The notes below the pieces were generated by a model. It ran no database searches and was not told where the DNA came from. It saw nothing but the letters and a program-made list of their open reading frames with translations. From Stutzerimonas stutzeri (GTDB lineage Bacteria > Pseudomonadota > Gammaproteobacteria > Pseudomonadales > Pseudomonadaceae), in assembly GCF_000590475.1 (NCBI RefSeq), contig NZ_CP007441.1, forward strand, positions 3,974,660-4,038,659: a DNA stretch of 64,000 bases. Direction: 5' to 3'. The position numbers and the translations under genes were made by a program. Below, one piece after another: positions 1 to 9,401 of the stretch; position 1 is the stretch's first letter, and each line of letters starts with the position of its first letter.

Positions 1-1084
1 TGAAACCTCCGTTGTCGGTCATGCCCTTGACCGAATAGAGGTTGAACTTCGGGTCCATGGCGGTCAGTGCCTCATTCATTTTGGCGCGGACCTGCTGCGG
101 CTCGGTACTACCCGCCAGCTCCATGGCCTTGGCCAGCGCATGGAAGGCCAGGTAGTTGTAGGCGGCCTCCGAGCCCGGCACTTTGCCGTGTGCCTTCTGG
201 TAGCGATCGATGAAAACTTTGGCGACCTCACTGTCGTATTCGGAAAGCGGCACGACACCCACGGAGCCTTCCAGCAACTCCAGGCCGCCGATGACCGCGG
301 CGATTTCGTCGAGCTTGGCCTGATCCATGACGATAAAGCCGCCCTGGAAGCCCAACTGCCGCGCCTGCTGCATGACCAGCCCGGTCGGTTCCGAGGCACC
401 GCCAACGAACATCACGTCCGGGTTGGAGGCGATCACCCTGCTGACGCCGGTATAGAAGTCGGTCGACTTGTTGTAATCCATGGGATTGCTTTCGACGATC
501 TCCCCGCCCTTCTGCTCCCAGGCCTTGGTCATCATGTCGGTCCAGATCTTGGCGTACTCGTGGGTCGCACCGGCAATGCCGAGTTTCTTGCCGTAATGCT
601 TGAGCGCGTAGTCGGAAAAGGCGTCGACGTAGCCGGTGAACTCTGGCGGAATGCGCACCGTCAGCGGATTGCCCTGCGCTGTCACCGACGGCACGCTGGT
701 GTAGGCCATGATCAGGAAGTCGTCAGCGACGTTGAAATCCTGCAGAGCGAATACGCCGCCGGTATGGGGGACGAACACGGCAGCGGCATTCGACTCCTTC
801 ACCAGGCGCTTGGCGTTCGTCGCCGCCTGACTCGGTGAATACTTGTCGTCCAGGCTGATGAGATTGACCTTGTAGGTCTCGTCGCCGATCTTGATACCGC
901 CGGCCTCGTTAGTATCCTCAACGGCCATGCGCAGGCCCGACAGGGTGTTCTCGCCATAGAGCGCGGCACCGCCGCTGAGCGGGCCGGTGAAACCGATAGT
1001 GAGCGTCTGCTCAGCATATACGCCGCCGGCATGAGCTGCGGACAGGGTGGCAATCGCCATTCCAAGCGCTTTGAGCGTGTTCAT
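1..1084 (-). CDS. HAAT-type ABC transporter periplasmic substrate-binding protein (3' end outside window)
   Basis: Periplasmic ligand-binding subunit of the ABC importer encoded just upstream on this strand. The 361 codons present begin at an ATG preceded by AAGGAG. The N-terminus looks like a Sec signal peptide (hydrophobic GMAIATLSAAHA), followed by a Peripla_BP_6/LivK-type fold opening with TLTIGFTGPLSGGAALYGEN. Probably only a short C-terminal tail is missing beyond the left edge. It is the last gene of the transporter set, after both permeases and both ATPases, whereas urt urea operons normally start with the binding protein. The ligand cannot be read from sequence: branched-chain amino acids, amides or urea are all possible, and the divergent urease operon favours a nitrogen source. 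The HAAT family call is firm; the substrate is open. Confidence 0.85.
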   Translation of the reverse strand, partial: MNTLKALGMAIATLSAAHAGGVYAEQTLTIGFTGPLSGGAALYGENTLSGLRMAVEDTNEAGGIKIGDETYKVNLISLDDKYSPSQAATNAKRLVKESNAAAVFVPHTGGVFALQDFNVADDFLIMAYTSVPSVTAQGNPLTVRIPPEFTGYVDAFSDYALKHYGKKLGIAGATHEYAKIWTDMMTKAWEQKGGEIVESNPMDYNKSTDFYTGVSRVIASNPDVMFVGGASEPTGLVMQQARQLGFQGGFIVMDQAKLDEIAAVIGGLELLEGSVGVVPLSEYDSEVAKVFIDRYQKAHGKVPGSEAAYNYLAFHALAKAMELAGSTEPQQVRAKMNEALTAMDPKFNLYSVKGMTDNGGF

Positions 1085-1108
1085 TGTTGTCTCCTTGGTC
1101 ATGACTGA

Positions 1109-1816
1109 TCAGGCGCCGATGTAGGCTTTGCGCACGGCTTCGTTACCCAGCATGGCTTGCTGGTCACCTTCCATCACCAGGCTGCCGCCCTCGATTACAT
1201 AGGCGCGGTGAGCGATCTTCAGCGCCGCAAAGGCGTTCTGTTCGGCCAGCAAAACGCTGGTGCCGGATTTATTGATGCGCGAGATCACCTCGAACATCTG
1301 GTTGACCACCAGCGGGGCCAGCCCGAGCGAGGGCTCGTCGAGCATCAGCAGCCGCGGACGGCTCATCAGCGCCCGGCCGATCGCGACCATCTGCTGCTGC
1401 CCACCGCTGAGCGACCCAGCCGGCTGGTGGCGCTTGTCGTGAAGTATGGGGAACAGCTCGAGCACCTCCTGCAGGTTGCGCTTGTTGCCCTCCCCGTCAC
1501 GGCGATGCAGATAGGCGCCGAGCGCGAGGTTCTGCGAGACCGACATCTGCGGGAACAGCTTGCGGCCCTCTGGACAGTGCACCACGCCGGCGGCAACCAG
1601 GCCGGATGGTTTGAGACCGTCGATGCGTTTGCCCTCCAGCGTGATGCTGCCAGCCGTTGGCTTGAGCAGCCCGCTGATGGTGTTGAACAGGGTGGTCTTG
1701 CCCGCACCGTTGGCGCCGAGCAACACCACCAGTTCGCCGGCGCCAACCGTCATGGAAACCTGGTTCAGCGCCTTGAAACTGCCGTAGCAGACATCGACCC
1801 GTTCAAGCTGCAGCAT
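1109..1816 (-). CDS. livF: HAAT ABC transporter ATP-binding protein, LivF type
   Basis: Second ATPase of the HAAT importer, 235 residues, normal for LivF/UrtE. It shows Walker A GANGAGKT (about residues 34-41), signature LSGGQQQ (about 136), Walker B RLLMLDEPSLGLAP and the switch His region LLAEQN. The ATG is preceded by GGAG at good spacing. It overlaps the end of the LivG-type gene by 14 bases, so the two are probably translationally coupled. It should pair with LivG as a heterodimer under the two permeases. The symbol is given by family; if the substrate proves to be urea it would be urtE. Confidence 0.88.
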   Translation of the reverse strand: MLQLERVDVCYGSFKALNQVSMTVGAGELVVLLGANGAGKTTLFNTISGLLKPTAGSITLEGKRIDGLKPSGLVAAGVVHCPEGRKLFPQMSVSQNLALGAYLHRRDGEGNKRNLQEVLELFPILHDKRHQPAGSLSGGQQQMVAIGRALMSRPRLLMLDEPSLGLAPLVVNQMFEVISRINKSGTSVLLAEQNAFAALKIAHRAYVIEGGSLVMEGDQQAMLGNEAVRKAYIGA

Positions 1817-2570
1817 CGTAGTCGCTCCCCAGGTAGGCTTCGATGACGGCCGGGTTTGCCTTGATCTCGGCGGGCGTACCCTCGGCGATCTTCTCCCCGT
1901 AGTTGAGCACCATGATCTTGTCCGCCAGGCCCATGATCATGTCCATCTTGTGTTCGATCAGGCACACGGTCAGGCCATGCTCGGGCATCTTGCGGATCAG
2001 CTCGGCCAGGCCTTCGGTTTCCTCGGGATTGACCCCCGCCGCCGGCTCGTCGAGCAGCACCAGCTTCGGCTCGGTAGCCAGTGCCAGGGCAAACGCCACG
2101 CGCTTGCGCTCCTCCTGTGAGATATCCAGCACCACCCGATTTTCCAGATGCGCCAGACCGACGAAATCCAGCGCGGCGCGGGCCTTCTCTCGGCACTCGC
2201 GCTCTTCCTGTTGCAAGCGTTTGGAATTGATCAGCACGTCCCACAGCCCCGAGCGGGTGCGCAGCCGATGGCCGACAATCAGGTTATCTAGAACGGTGGC
2301 CTGCTCGAACAGGTGCGTGGTCTGAAAGGTGCGACCGACGCCGAGCCGGGCCACGCGATCGCAGCGCATCCGCGATACATCGTGGCCGTCGATCAGGATG
2401 CGTCCAGAGCTCGGCCTGTGAACCCCGGAAATCAGGTTGAAGAAGGTGCTCTTGCCGGCGCCGTTGGGGCCGATGATGGCGTTGATCTTGCGCGCTTCGA
2501 ACTCGACGCTGACGTCGTGTACCGCCGCCAGGCCGCCGAACATACGGGTCAGGTTTTCGACCTTAAGCAT
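1803..2570 (-). CDS. livG: HAAT ABC transporter ATP-binding protein, LivG type
   Basis: First ATPase of the importer, 255 residues as expected for LivG. Walker A is GPNGAGKS (about residues 37-44) and Walker B LVLLDEPAAGVNPEE. The signature region reads ISQEERKRVAFALAL, a relaxed form of LSGGQ common in LivG proteins. The ATG follows GAGGTGAACAACA. It overlaps livM by 8 bases and livF by 14, indicating one polycistronic message. Residues typical of LivG (QTTHLFEQATVLDN) support the subfamily. It acts at the cytoplasmic face, powering uptake. Confidence 0.88.
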   Translation of the reverse strand: MLKVENLTRMFGGLAAVHDVSVEFEARKINAIIGPNGAGKSTFFNLISGVHRPSSGRILIDGHDVSRMRCDRVARLGVGRTFQTTHLFEQATVLDNLIVGHRLRTRSGLWDVLINSKRLQQEERECREKARAALDFVGLAHLENRVVLDISQEERKRVAFALALATEPKLVLLDEPAAGVNPEETEGLAELIRKMPEHGLTVCLIEHKMDMIMGLADKIMVLNYGEKIAEGTPAEIKANPAVIEAYLGSDYDAAA

Positions 2571-3591
2571 TGTTGTTCACCTCGCTGCCTGGAGTGACTT
2601 TGGTAGCAGCGCGCGGGTCCTTGGCACGTGCCGCTGCGGTGTCCTTGCGCAGCTTCCAGCCAAGGAAGGTGCCGATCACACCGCGTGGCATGAAGATCAC
2701 CAGCACCACGATCAGCGGGCCGAAAATGATCATGCGGTAGTCCTCGAGGAACTGCAGCGATTGGGTGATCCAGACGACCCCGACGGTGCCTACCAGCGGG
2801 CCGAACAAGGTGCCGAAACCGCCGACCAGCAGGTAGGTGATCATGTCGAAGGTGTGATTGGGGTTGGCTTCCTCCGGGCCTATGAAGCGGATCATCGAGG
2901 CGTAGAGTCCTCCGGCGACACCGGCATAGGTCGTCGAGAGAACGAACGCCAACAGCTTATTGCGCATCAGGTCGATGCCCAGCGATTGCGCCAGGGCGTC
3001 ACCGTTGCGGATGGCCATGAAGGTACGGCCCAGCAGCGAGCGCGCCAGGCGCCCGGCGAACCAGATCGCCAACACCAGAAACAGCAGTGCCAGGTAGTAG
3101 AACGGCACTGTCTGGCTGAAATCCACCAGCCCGAAGCCATCCGGTGCAGCGATGCCGCGAATGCCGATGGCGCCGTGAGTCAGCTCCTCCCACTTGTCGA
3201 TCAGCAGGTAAATGATGAAGCCCACGCAGAGCGTGAAGATGGCGAAGAAGTGTTCCTTCAGGCGCAGCGAGACGATGCCGACCAGCGCGCCGACTGCAGC
3301 TGAAACCAGCGCGGCCGCCACGAATGCTGGCCAGAAATTCCATCCATGGTCAGCGGTGAGAATCGCCAGGGTATAGGCGCCGATGGCGAAGAAGCCGCCG
3401 TGGGCCAGGTTCAGCTGGCCGCAGTAGCCGGTGATGATGTTCAGGCCGTAGACCGCGATGGCCCAGATGAAGGCGCTGGCCATCACGTAAACCTGATATT
3501 CGCTCTTGGCGAACAGCGGGAATGCCAGGGCTAATGCCAGCAATACCAGCTTGCAGCCGGGGCCGGTCAGTAACGAAGCGAAACGATGCAT
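2563..3591 (-). CDS. livM: HAAT ABC transporter permease, LivM type
   Basis: Inner-membrane permease subunit, 342 residues, with about ten hydrophobic segments. The LivM/UrtC-type core GLNIITGYCGQLNLAHGGFF (about residues 49-68) is followed by further membrane helices, and the tail (KLRKDTAAARAKDPRAATK) is basic and cytoplasmic. The ATG follows directly on the TGA of livH with no gap, so translation is probably coupled. It forms the translocation pore with LivH. The long polar C-terminus is longer than usual but otherwise unremarkable. Confidence 0.87.
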   Translation of the reverse strand: MHRFASLLTGPGCKLVLLALALAFPLFAKSEYQVYVMASAFIWAIAVYGLNIITGYCGQLNLAHGGFFAIGAYTLAILTADHGWNFWPAFVAAALVSAAVGALVGIVSLRLKEHFFAIFTLCVGFIIYLLIDKWEELTHGAIGIRGIAAPDGFGLVDFSQTVPFYYLALLFLVLAIWFAGRLARSLLGRTFMAIRNGDALAQSLGIDLMRNKLLAFVLSTTYAGVAGGLYASMIRFIGPEEANPNHTFDMITYLLVGGFGTLFGPLVGTVGVVWITQSLQFLEDYRMIIFGPLIVVLVIFMPRGVIGTFLGWKLRKDTAAARAKDPRAATKVTPGSEVNNNA

Positions 3592-4455
3592 TCAGTGCGC
3601 CCCCTTGGCAAACAGCCCGGTCGGGCGCAATGACAGGATTACCACCAGTAGCGAGAAGGCGATGATGTCCTTGTAGTCCGAGGACAGGTAGAAGCCACCG
3701 AAGCTTTCGGCGAAGCCGAGAATCATCGCGCCGAGAATGGCGCCCGGAATGCTACCCATGCCGCCGAGCACGATGATCACGAAGGCCTTCATGATCACCA
3801 GATGCCCCATCGCCGGGTACACCAGGTTGATCGGTGCGTAGAGCGTCGCGGCGAAGGCGGCGAGCATGCCGGAGATGGCGAAGGTCAGCATTGCCACACG
3901 ATTGGAGTCGATGCCGACGAGGAATGCGCCCTCGCGGCTTTGTGCCATGGCGATGATGGTCGAGCCGAGCATCGTCTTGCGCAGGAAAAGGTGCAGCGCC
4001 AGCATCAGGGTAAAGGCGCCGACGATGATCAGCAGGCGCTGCTCGGGAATGATCAGCCCGTCGAAATTGAGGATGCCGCCGTAGGGCGAGGCCATGCGGC
4101 GGAAGTCCGACCCCCAGAGCATCTGCACCACCGCCTCGAGAAACAGCAGGATGCCGATTGCCGCGATCTTGTCGTGGATCGGCGGCGCATTGCGCAGTGG
4201 ATGGAACACCAACCGCTCGGACAGCACCGCCAGCACGGCCACCACCACCCCGGACGCCAGCATGGCGATCCAATAATGCAGGCCGATATCGGTCATGAAA
4301 AAGTACGACGCGAACGCACCGACCATGTACAGCGCGCCATGGGCGAAGTTGGGGATGTGCAGAATGCCGTAAACGAGCGTCAGGCCAAGGGCGACCAGCC
4401 CGTAGATGCTGCCCAGGGTCAGACCGTTGAGCACTTGCTGAAACAATAGATTCAA
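3592..4455 (-). CDS. livH: HAAT ABC transporter permease, LivH type (TTG start proposed)
   Basis: Inner-membrane permease and first gene of the transporter operon. The sequence LNGLTLGSIYGLVALGLTLV near the N-terminus and VLGGMGSIPGAILGA near the C-terminus are typical of LivH/UrtB. I chose TTG at 4455 (287 residues) because GGAG lies 8 bases upstream. An in-frame ATG at 4491 would add a polar 12-residue leader with no ribosome site. The gene faces ureD across a 480-base divergent region holding candidate NtrC sites. No sigma-54 site was found on this strand, so its own promoter is unclear. Confidence 0.85.
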   Translation of the reverse strand: MNLLFQQVLNGLTLGSIYGLVALGLTLVYGILHIPNFAHGALYMVGAFASYFFMTDIGLHYWIAMLASGVVVAVLAVLSERLVFHPLRNAPPIHDKIAAIGILLFLEAVVQMLWGSDFRRMASPYGGILNFDGLIIPEQRLLIIVGAFTLMLALHLFLRKTMLGSTIIAMAQSREGAFLVGIDSNRVAMLTFAISGMLAAFAATLYAPINLVYPAMGHLVIMKAFVIIVLGGMGSIPGAILGAMILGFAESFGGFYLSSDYKDIIAFSLLVVILSLRPTGLFAKGAH

Positions 4456-4744
4456 TGCGGCGTCTCCGTGGATCTTGTTGTTATGTGCCACCGAGCGATG
4501 TGCCGATTGCTGCAGACAAGCCGGTCAAATTCGCCAGCCGCCGGCACACCGGAATTCTTCGCCTGACTGACATTGGCACTCGCTTGCACCCCCGTCAAAC
4601 CAGCAGCCCGGAAGAGATAAAGCCCCATAAAGCAGCGTGATGCACGCAACAATCTATTTCAGTGATTGCCCGGTCGATCTGATTAGCCTCGACTGTTCAG
4701 GGGTTGCATCCAGCCGAGCGCGCCGCAGCGAGCCCTGTTCTGTT

Positions 4745-4800
4745 TGCACCAAGCTGGATCACCCGTAACGCAGATTTCTTCACGCGCACCATTTGAGGGC
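4745..4800. promoter_or_regulatory. Candidate NtrC enhancer sites upstream of ureD
   Basis: Two GCACC half-sites lie exactly 40 bases apart (4746-4750 and 4786-4790). The NtrC dyad is GCAC-N7-GTGC. The first site reads GCAC-N7-GATC and the second GCAC-N7-GGGC, so each has one good and one degenerate arm. They sit about 160 and 120 bases upstream of the predicted start point, the usual enhancer distance. The assignment is an inference from position and partial match. Confidence 0.45.
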
Positions 4801-4887
4801 GCAGAAGGCGAGCAGCCAGCTCATCGACCGACCCATTCATGCCTTCACAGGCTTGTGAGCCCGCGCTGCGCACCGCTGTGGCGCGGG

Positions 4888-4903
4888 AGGCACGACTATT
4901 GCT
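4888..4903 (+). promoter_or_regulatory. Sigma-54 promoter of the ureD operon
   Basis: AGGCACGACTATTGCT matches the RpoN consensus TGGCACGrnnnTTGCw at every fixed position except the first base, with the required 10 bases between GG (4889-4890) and GC (4901-4902). Transcription should start near 4914. This makes an ATG at 4915 effectively leaderless and favours the ureD start at 4939. Confidence 0.75.
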
Positions 4904-4938
4904 CGGAATGAAGCATGACTCCTGACGTCGCATGGCCC

Positions 4939-5772
4939 ATGACCGCACTGACACCTCTGTTCAAGCCACACTGGAATGCCGAACTCGAGCTGGGCTACGC
5001 CCGCCTCGATGACGCGACGCGTCCGGTGCTGCGACGGCACAGCGGACCGCTGAGGGTGCAGAAGCACCTCTATCCGGAAGGGCCAGAAGTCTGCCAACAC
5101 ATCATCGTGCACCCGCCGGGCGGGATTGCGGGTGGCGACCGACTGGACATCAGCGCCACGGTGGGCCGCGGTGCCTGGGCGCAACTCACCAGCCCTGGAG
5201 CGGCCAAATGGTATCGCGCCGGTAGCCCCGCTTTTCAGAATGTGCAGTTGCACGTCGGACCCGAAGCCACGCTGGAATGGCTGCCACAGGAAACCATCGT
5301 TTATTCAGCGGCGCAGGCCGAGCTCACCACGACCATCGAATTGGAAGGCAACGCGCGCTTGTTCTATTGGGACATCATTGCGTTGGGTCGACCGGCCAGC
5401 GGCGAGCGTTTCGACGCAGGTCATTTCCAGGCACAGCTGAATATTCGTCGCGACGGCGAATTGCTCTGGCACGAACGCCAACGCGTGATCGGTGACGACG
5501 CCCTGCTGGACTCGCCGATCGGCCTCGATGGCAATCCGGTGTTCGCCACGTTGATCGTGACCGGCGAGATCGATGCCGAGCTGATGGAGCGCTGCTGCGA
5601 ACTTCCCAGTCGGGTCCGCGGTGATCTGACGCAACTGCCTGGCATTGTCATAGGCCGCTGTCTGGCAGGCGAAGCCCTGCACGCGCGCGCCTGGCTAATC
5701 GACCTTTGGCGCCTGCTGCGTCCAGCACTGCTAGGGCACGAAGCGGTACCCCCGAGGATATGGAGCACATGA
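4939..5772 (+). CDS. ureD: Urease accessory protein UreD
   Basis: Chaperone that with UreF and UreG delivers nickel to apo-urease in the cytoplasm. The product is 277 residues from the chosen ATG, within the UreD range. Family landmarks are RVQKHLYPEGPEVCQHIIVH, PPGGIAGGDRLDI, the TSPGAAKWYR motif and ERFDAGHF. An upstream in-frame ATG at 4915 adds eight residues but sits one base from the predicted sigma-54 start point, so 4939 is preferred. It is first in the ureD-ureA-acetyltransferase-ureB-ureC unit, 143 bases ahead of ureA with two REP-like hairpins between. Confidence 0.93.
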   Translation: MTALTPLFKPHWNAELELGYARLDDATRPVLRRHSGPLRVQKHLYPEGPEVCQHIIVHPPGGIAGGDRLDISATVGRGAWAQLTSPGAAKWYRAGSPAFQNVQLHVGPEATLEWLPQETIVYSAAQAELTTTIELEGNARLFYWDIIALGRPASGERFDAGHFQAQLNIRRDGELLWHERQRVIGDDALLDSPIGLDGNPVFATLIVTGEIDAELMERCCELPSRVRGDLTQLPGIVIGRCLAGEALHARAWLIDLWRLLRPALLGHEAVPPRIWST

Positions 5773-5779
5773 ACACGGA

Positions 5780-5898
5780 GGGTAAGGCTGCGCCGTTACC
5801 CACCCTACGCGGGCCAGGCCTACGTGCGTGGCCGCCCCGAAATTATCGCTGCGTGGTTGCCGCCACGAGCCGGTGGATGTGAAAAAGCGACATCCACC
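5780..5898. repeat. REP-like hairpins between ureD and ureA
   Basis: Two short inverted repeats: GGGTAA/TTACCC (5780-5785 with 5796-5801) and GGTGGATGT/ACATCCACC (5872-5880 with 5890-5898). The flanking ACCCTAC words are the same as in the ureB-ureC gap, indicating one dispersed repeat family. Confidence 0.65.
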
Positions 5899-5915
5899 CT
5901 ACAACCGGAGCCGTT

Positions 5916-6218
5916 ATGGATTTGTCACCAAGAGAGAAGGACAAGCTGCTGATCTTCACCGCCGGCCTTGTGGCCGAGCGGCGCCTGGCACGCGGGGTGA
6001 AACTCAACTATCCGGAAACCATGGCCTACATCTCCGCCGCGCTGCTCGAAGGCGCCCGCGACGGCCAGACGGTGGCCGAGTTGATGCACTTCGGCACGAC
6101 ACTGCTCAGCCGCGAACAGGTGATGGAAGGCGTGCCGGAGATGATCCCGGAGCTCCAGGTGGAAGCGACCTTTCCCGACGGCACCAAGCTGGTCACCGTG
6201 CATCAACCAATCCCGTGA
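5916..6218 (+). CDS. ureA: Urease gamma subunit
   Basis: Smallest structural subunit of the nickel urease that hydrolyses urea to ammonia and carbamate. The 100 residues are exactly the usual length. It starts MDLSPREKDKLL and contains LARGVKLNYPE and the EGARDGQTVAELM region, and ends FPDGTKLVTVHQPIP, all diagnostic. The ATG has CGGAG upstream. The acetyltransferase gene begins 34 bases after its stop. Confidence 0.96.
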   Translation: MDLSPREKDKLLIFTAGLVAERRLARGVKLNYPETMAYISAALLEGARDGQTVAELMHFGTTLLSREQVMEGVPEMIPELQVEATFPDGTKLVTVHQPIP

Positions 6219-6229
6219 AAGAGAGGTCA

Positions 6230-6253
6230 ATGTCTGTTGCGGCCCAGCCGTGA
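6230..6253 (+). other. Seven-codon mini-ORF with its own ribosome site
   Basis: ATG at 6230 follows GAGAGG at good spacing and encodes MSVAAQP before TGA. The TGA overlaps the ATG of the acetyltransferase gene (TGATG). It may couple translation from ureA into that gene, or it may be the remnant of a frameshifted N-terminus. Confidence 0.4.
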
Positions 6254-6792
6254 TGACCCCGAACCGCTTGAAGGATTTCACCGTGCAGATACGTGACGCC
6301 CTGGACGCCGACCTCGAAGGCATCCTAGAGATCTACAACGACGCGGTGCAGAACAGCACGGCGATCTGGAATGACGCGGTTGTCGACCTCGACAACCGCC
6401 GCGCCTGGCTGGCCGAGCGCCATGGACAGAACTACCCGGTGCTGGTGGCAATCGACGACGACGGCCAGGTTGCTGGCTACGCCTCCTTTGGCCCCTGGCG
6501 CCCTCACGACGGCTTCCGCCACACCGTGGAAAACTCGGTCTACGTGCGCCCAGGCCAACGTGGCGGTGGTGTGGGTCGTAGCCTGATGCAGGCGCTGATC
6601 AAGCGCGCCCGCGAGTTGCACAAGCACGTCATGATCGCCGCCATCGAGAGCGAAAACCGCGCCTCCATCCACATGCACCAGCAACTGGGCTTCATCCACG
6701 CTGCGCAGATGCGTCAGGTCGGTTGCAAATTTGGCCGCTGGCTGGACCTGACCATGATGCAACTGACCCTGAACAGGACATCGAAACCATGA
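6253..6792 (+). CDS. GNAT acetyltransferase, phosphinothricin/methionine-sulfoximine type
   Basis: Cytoplasmic acetyl-CoA N-acetyltransferase of the Pat/MddA type. Characterised relatives acetylate phosphinothricin or L-methionine sulfoximine and sulfone. The 179 residues match the family: IRDALDADLEGILEIYNDAV at the start, acetyl-CoA loop RPGQRGGGVGRSL (about residues 98-110), then AAIESENRASIHMHQQLGF and VGCKFGRWLDLTMMQL. P. aeruginosa has a homologue at the same place (PA4866), between ureA and ureB. Its stop overlaps the ureB ATG (ATGA). Start alternatives are ATG 6253 and GTG 6283; the latter lies closer to the conserved domain. Confidence 0.88.
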   Translation: MTPNRLKDFTVQIRDALDADLEGILEIYNDAVQNSTAIWNDAVVDLDNRRAWLAERHGQNYPVLVAIDDDGQVAGYASFGPWRPHDGFRHTVENSVYVRPGQRGGGVGRSLMQALIKRARELHKHVMIAAIESENRASIHMHQQLGFIHAAQMRQVGCKFGRWLDLTMMQLTLNRTSKP

Positions 6793-7094
6793 TTCCCGGC
6801 GAATACCAGATCCAGCCCGGCGACATTGAGCTCAACGTAGGCCGCCGTACATTGCAGCTGACCGTGGCCAACAGCGGCGACCGGCCCATTCAGGTCGGCT
6901 CGCACTACCACTTCTTCGAAACCAACGACGCCCTCGCCTTCGACCGCGCCGCCGCGCGCGGCATGCGGCTGAATATTCCAGCAGGCACCGCCGTGCGCTT
7001 CGAGCCGGGCCAGAGCCGCGACGTGGAGCTGGTCGATCTGGCCGGTGATCGCCGGGTGTTCGGCTTTGCCGGACGGGTAATGGGCGCGCTTTAG
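6789..7094 (+). CDS. ureB: Urease beta subunit
   Basis: Beta chain of the (alpha-beta-gamma) urease, 101 residues. The start MIPGEYQIQPGDIELN, the central VGSHYHFFETNDAL and FDRAAARGMRLNIPAGTAVRFEPGQ, and VFGFAGRVMGAL at the end are all classic UreB. The ATG overlaps the acetyltransferase TGA, so translation is coupled to that gene rather than to ureA. It is separated from ureC by a paired hairpin repeat. Confidence 0.96.
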   Translation: MIPGEYQIQPGDIELNVGRRTLQLTVANSGDRPIQVGSHYHFFETNDALAFDRAAARGMRLNIPAGTAVRFEPGQSRDVELVDLAGDRRVFGFAGRVMGAL

Positions 7095-7123
7095 AGCGCA
7101 GCCGCAAGAGACAAGCAAGCTTC

Positions 7124-7196
7124 GTAGGGTGGAAAACGCCGAAGGCTTTTCCACCGTGACCAGGATCGGTGGATGACTTCGGTCATCCACCCTACG
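7124..7196. repeat. Paired REP-like hairpin between ureB and ureC
   Basis: An outer inverted repeat, CGTAGGGTGG against CCACCCTACG, encloses two stem-loops. One is GGTGGAAAA/TTTTCCACC (7128-7136 with 7147-7155). The other is a perfect 10-bp stem GGTGGATGAC/GTCATCCACC closed by a CTTCGG tetraloop (7168-7191). It sits inside the operon, just before the ureC ribosome site. Confidence 0.75.
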
Positions 7197-7209
7197 CGAG
7201 ACGAAACGG

Positions 7210-8910
<1,701 letters not shown>

Positions 8911-8996
8911 TCAGGGCGGCTGTCGTTCGCTGGGCATCGTACGCGGCAGGAGTACACAGATTCTCCGACAACATGGCCACACCGCTCGCTCTGCAG

Positions 8997-9245
8997 GAGC
9001 CAGCTTTGCTGGCGAAGCTTTTCGATCACCCTGATCGCGAGCAGGCTCGCGCCTACAACAGCGGTATCCCGACGAGCGCTGCGCCTGTTTATAAATCAGC
9101 AGGGCATAGGCTTTCGTTTCATCGTTCAGTTTGCGGCTACGGCGTTGAGTCATTCACCGCAACTACAGCCACACGCCACTTCTTGTAAAACCAGGCTGGC
9201 GAAACTCTGGCGGTGGCCTGTTTGATCACGAGCAAGCTCGCGCCT
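8997..9245. repeat. Dispersed REP palindromes
   Basis: GGAGCCAGCTTTGCTGGCGA and GATCGCGAGCAGGCTCGCGC are paired near 9000-9058. A third unit, ATCACGAGCAAGCTCGCGCC, lies at about 9224-9243. They resemble the Pseudomonas GTAGGAGCGAGCTTGCTCGCGA repeat family, as does 19416-19431 near ureF. Confidence 0.65.
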
Positions 9246-9401
9246 ACAAAAAGCGATTACGCAGGGCGCCCCTCGCACAAGAGGGGCACGTAAGCGCAGA
9301 GAACCGCTGCTCTTCGCCTGCACGTAAATCGGGCGAAAGCCGGCTCCGGGGCTGCAGAAAAGTGCAGGTGAATGAACAGAAAGCACGTCCTCGCCTCCTT
9401 A

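Larger units (their letters stand above)
4492..4938. other. Divergent intergenic region between the ABC transporter and ureD
   Basis: About 450 bases with no credible gene on either strand. Its right end holds the sigma-54 promoter of ureD and candidate NtrC half-dyads, listed separately. The left part shows no strong sigma-70 pair for the transporter operon that I could call. Confidence 0.6.

Noticed and set aside
4574..4589. TTGGCAC...TTGCAC sigma-54-like word in the transporter-ureD gap
   Set aside because: Only 9 bases separate GG and GC; sigma-54 needs 10, so the word should not function. The correctly spaced site is at 4888.
5828..6253. 141-codon frame covering ureA in another phase
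   Set aside because: It overlaps the fully conserved ureA gene. Only its last seven codons, which have their own ribosome site, were kept, as a mini-ORF.
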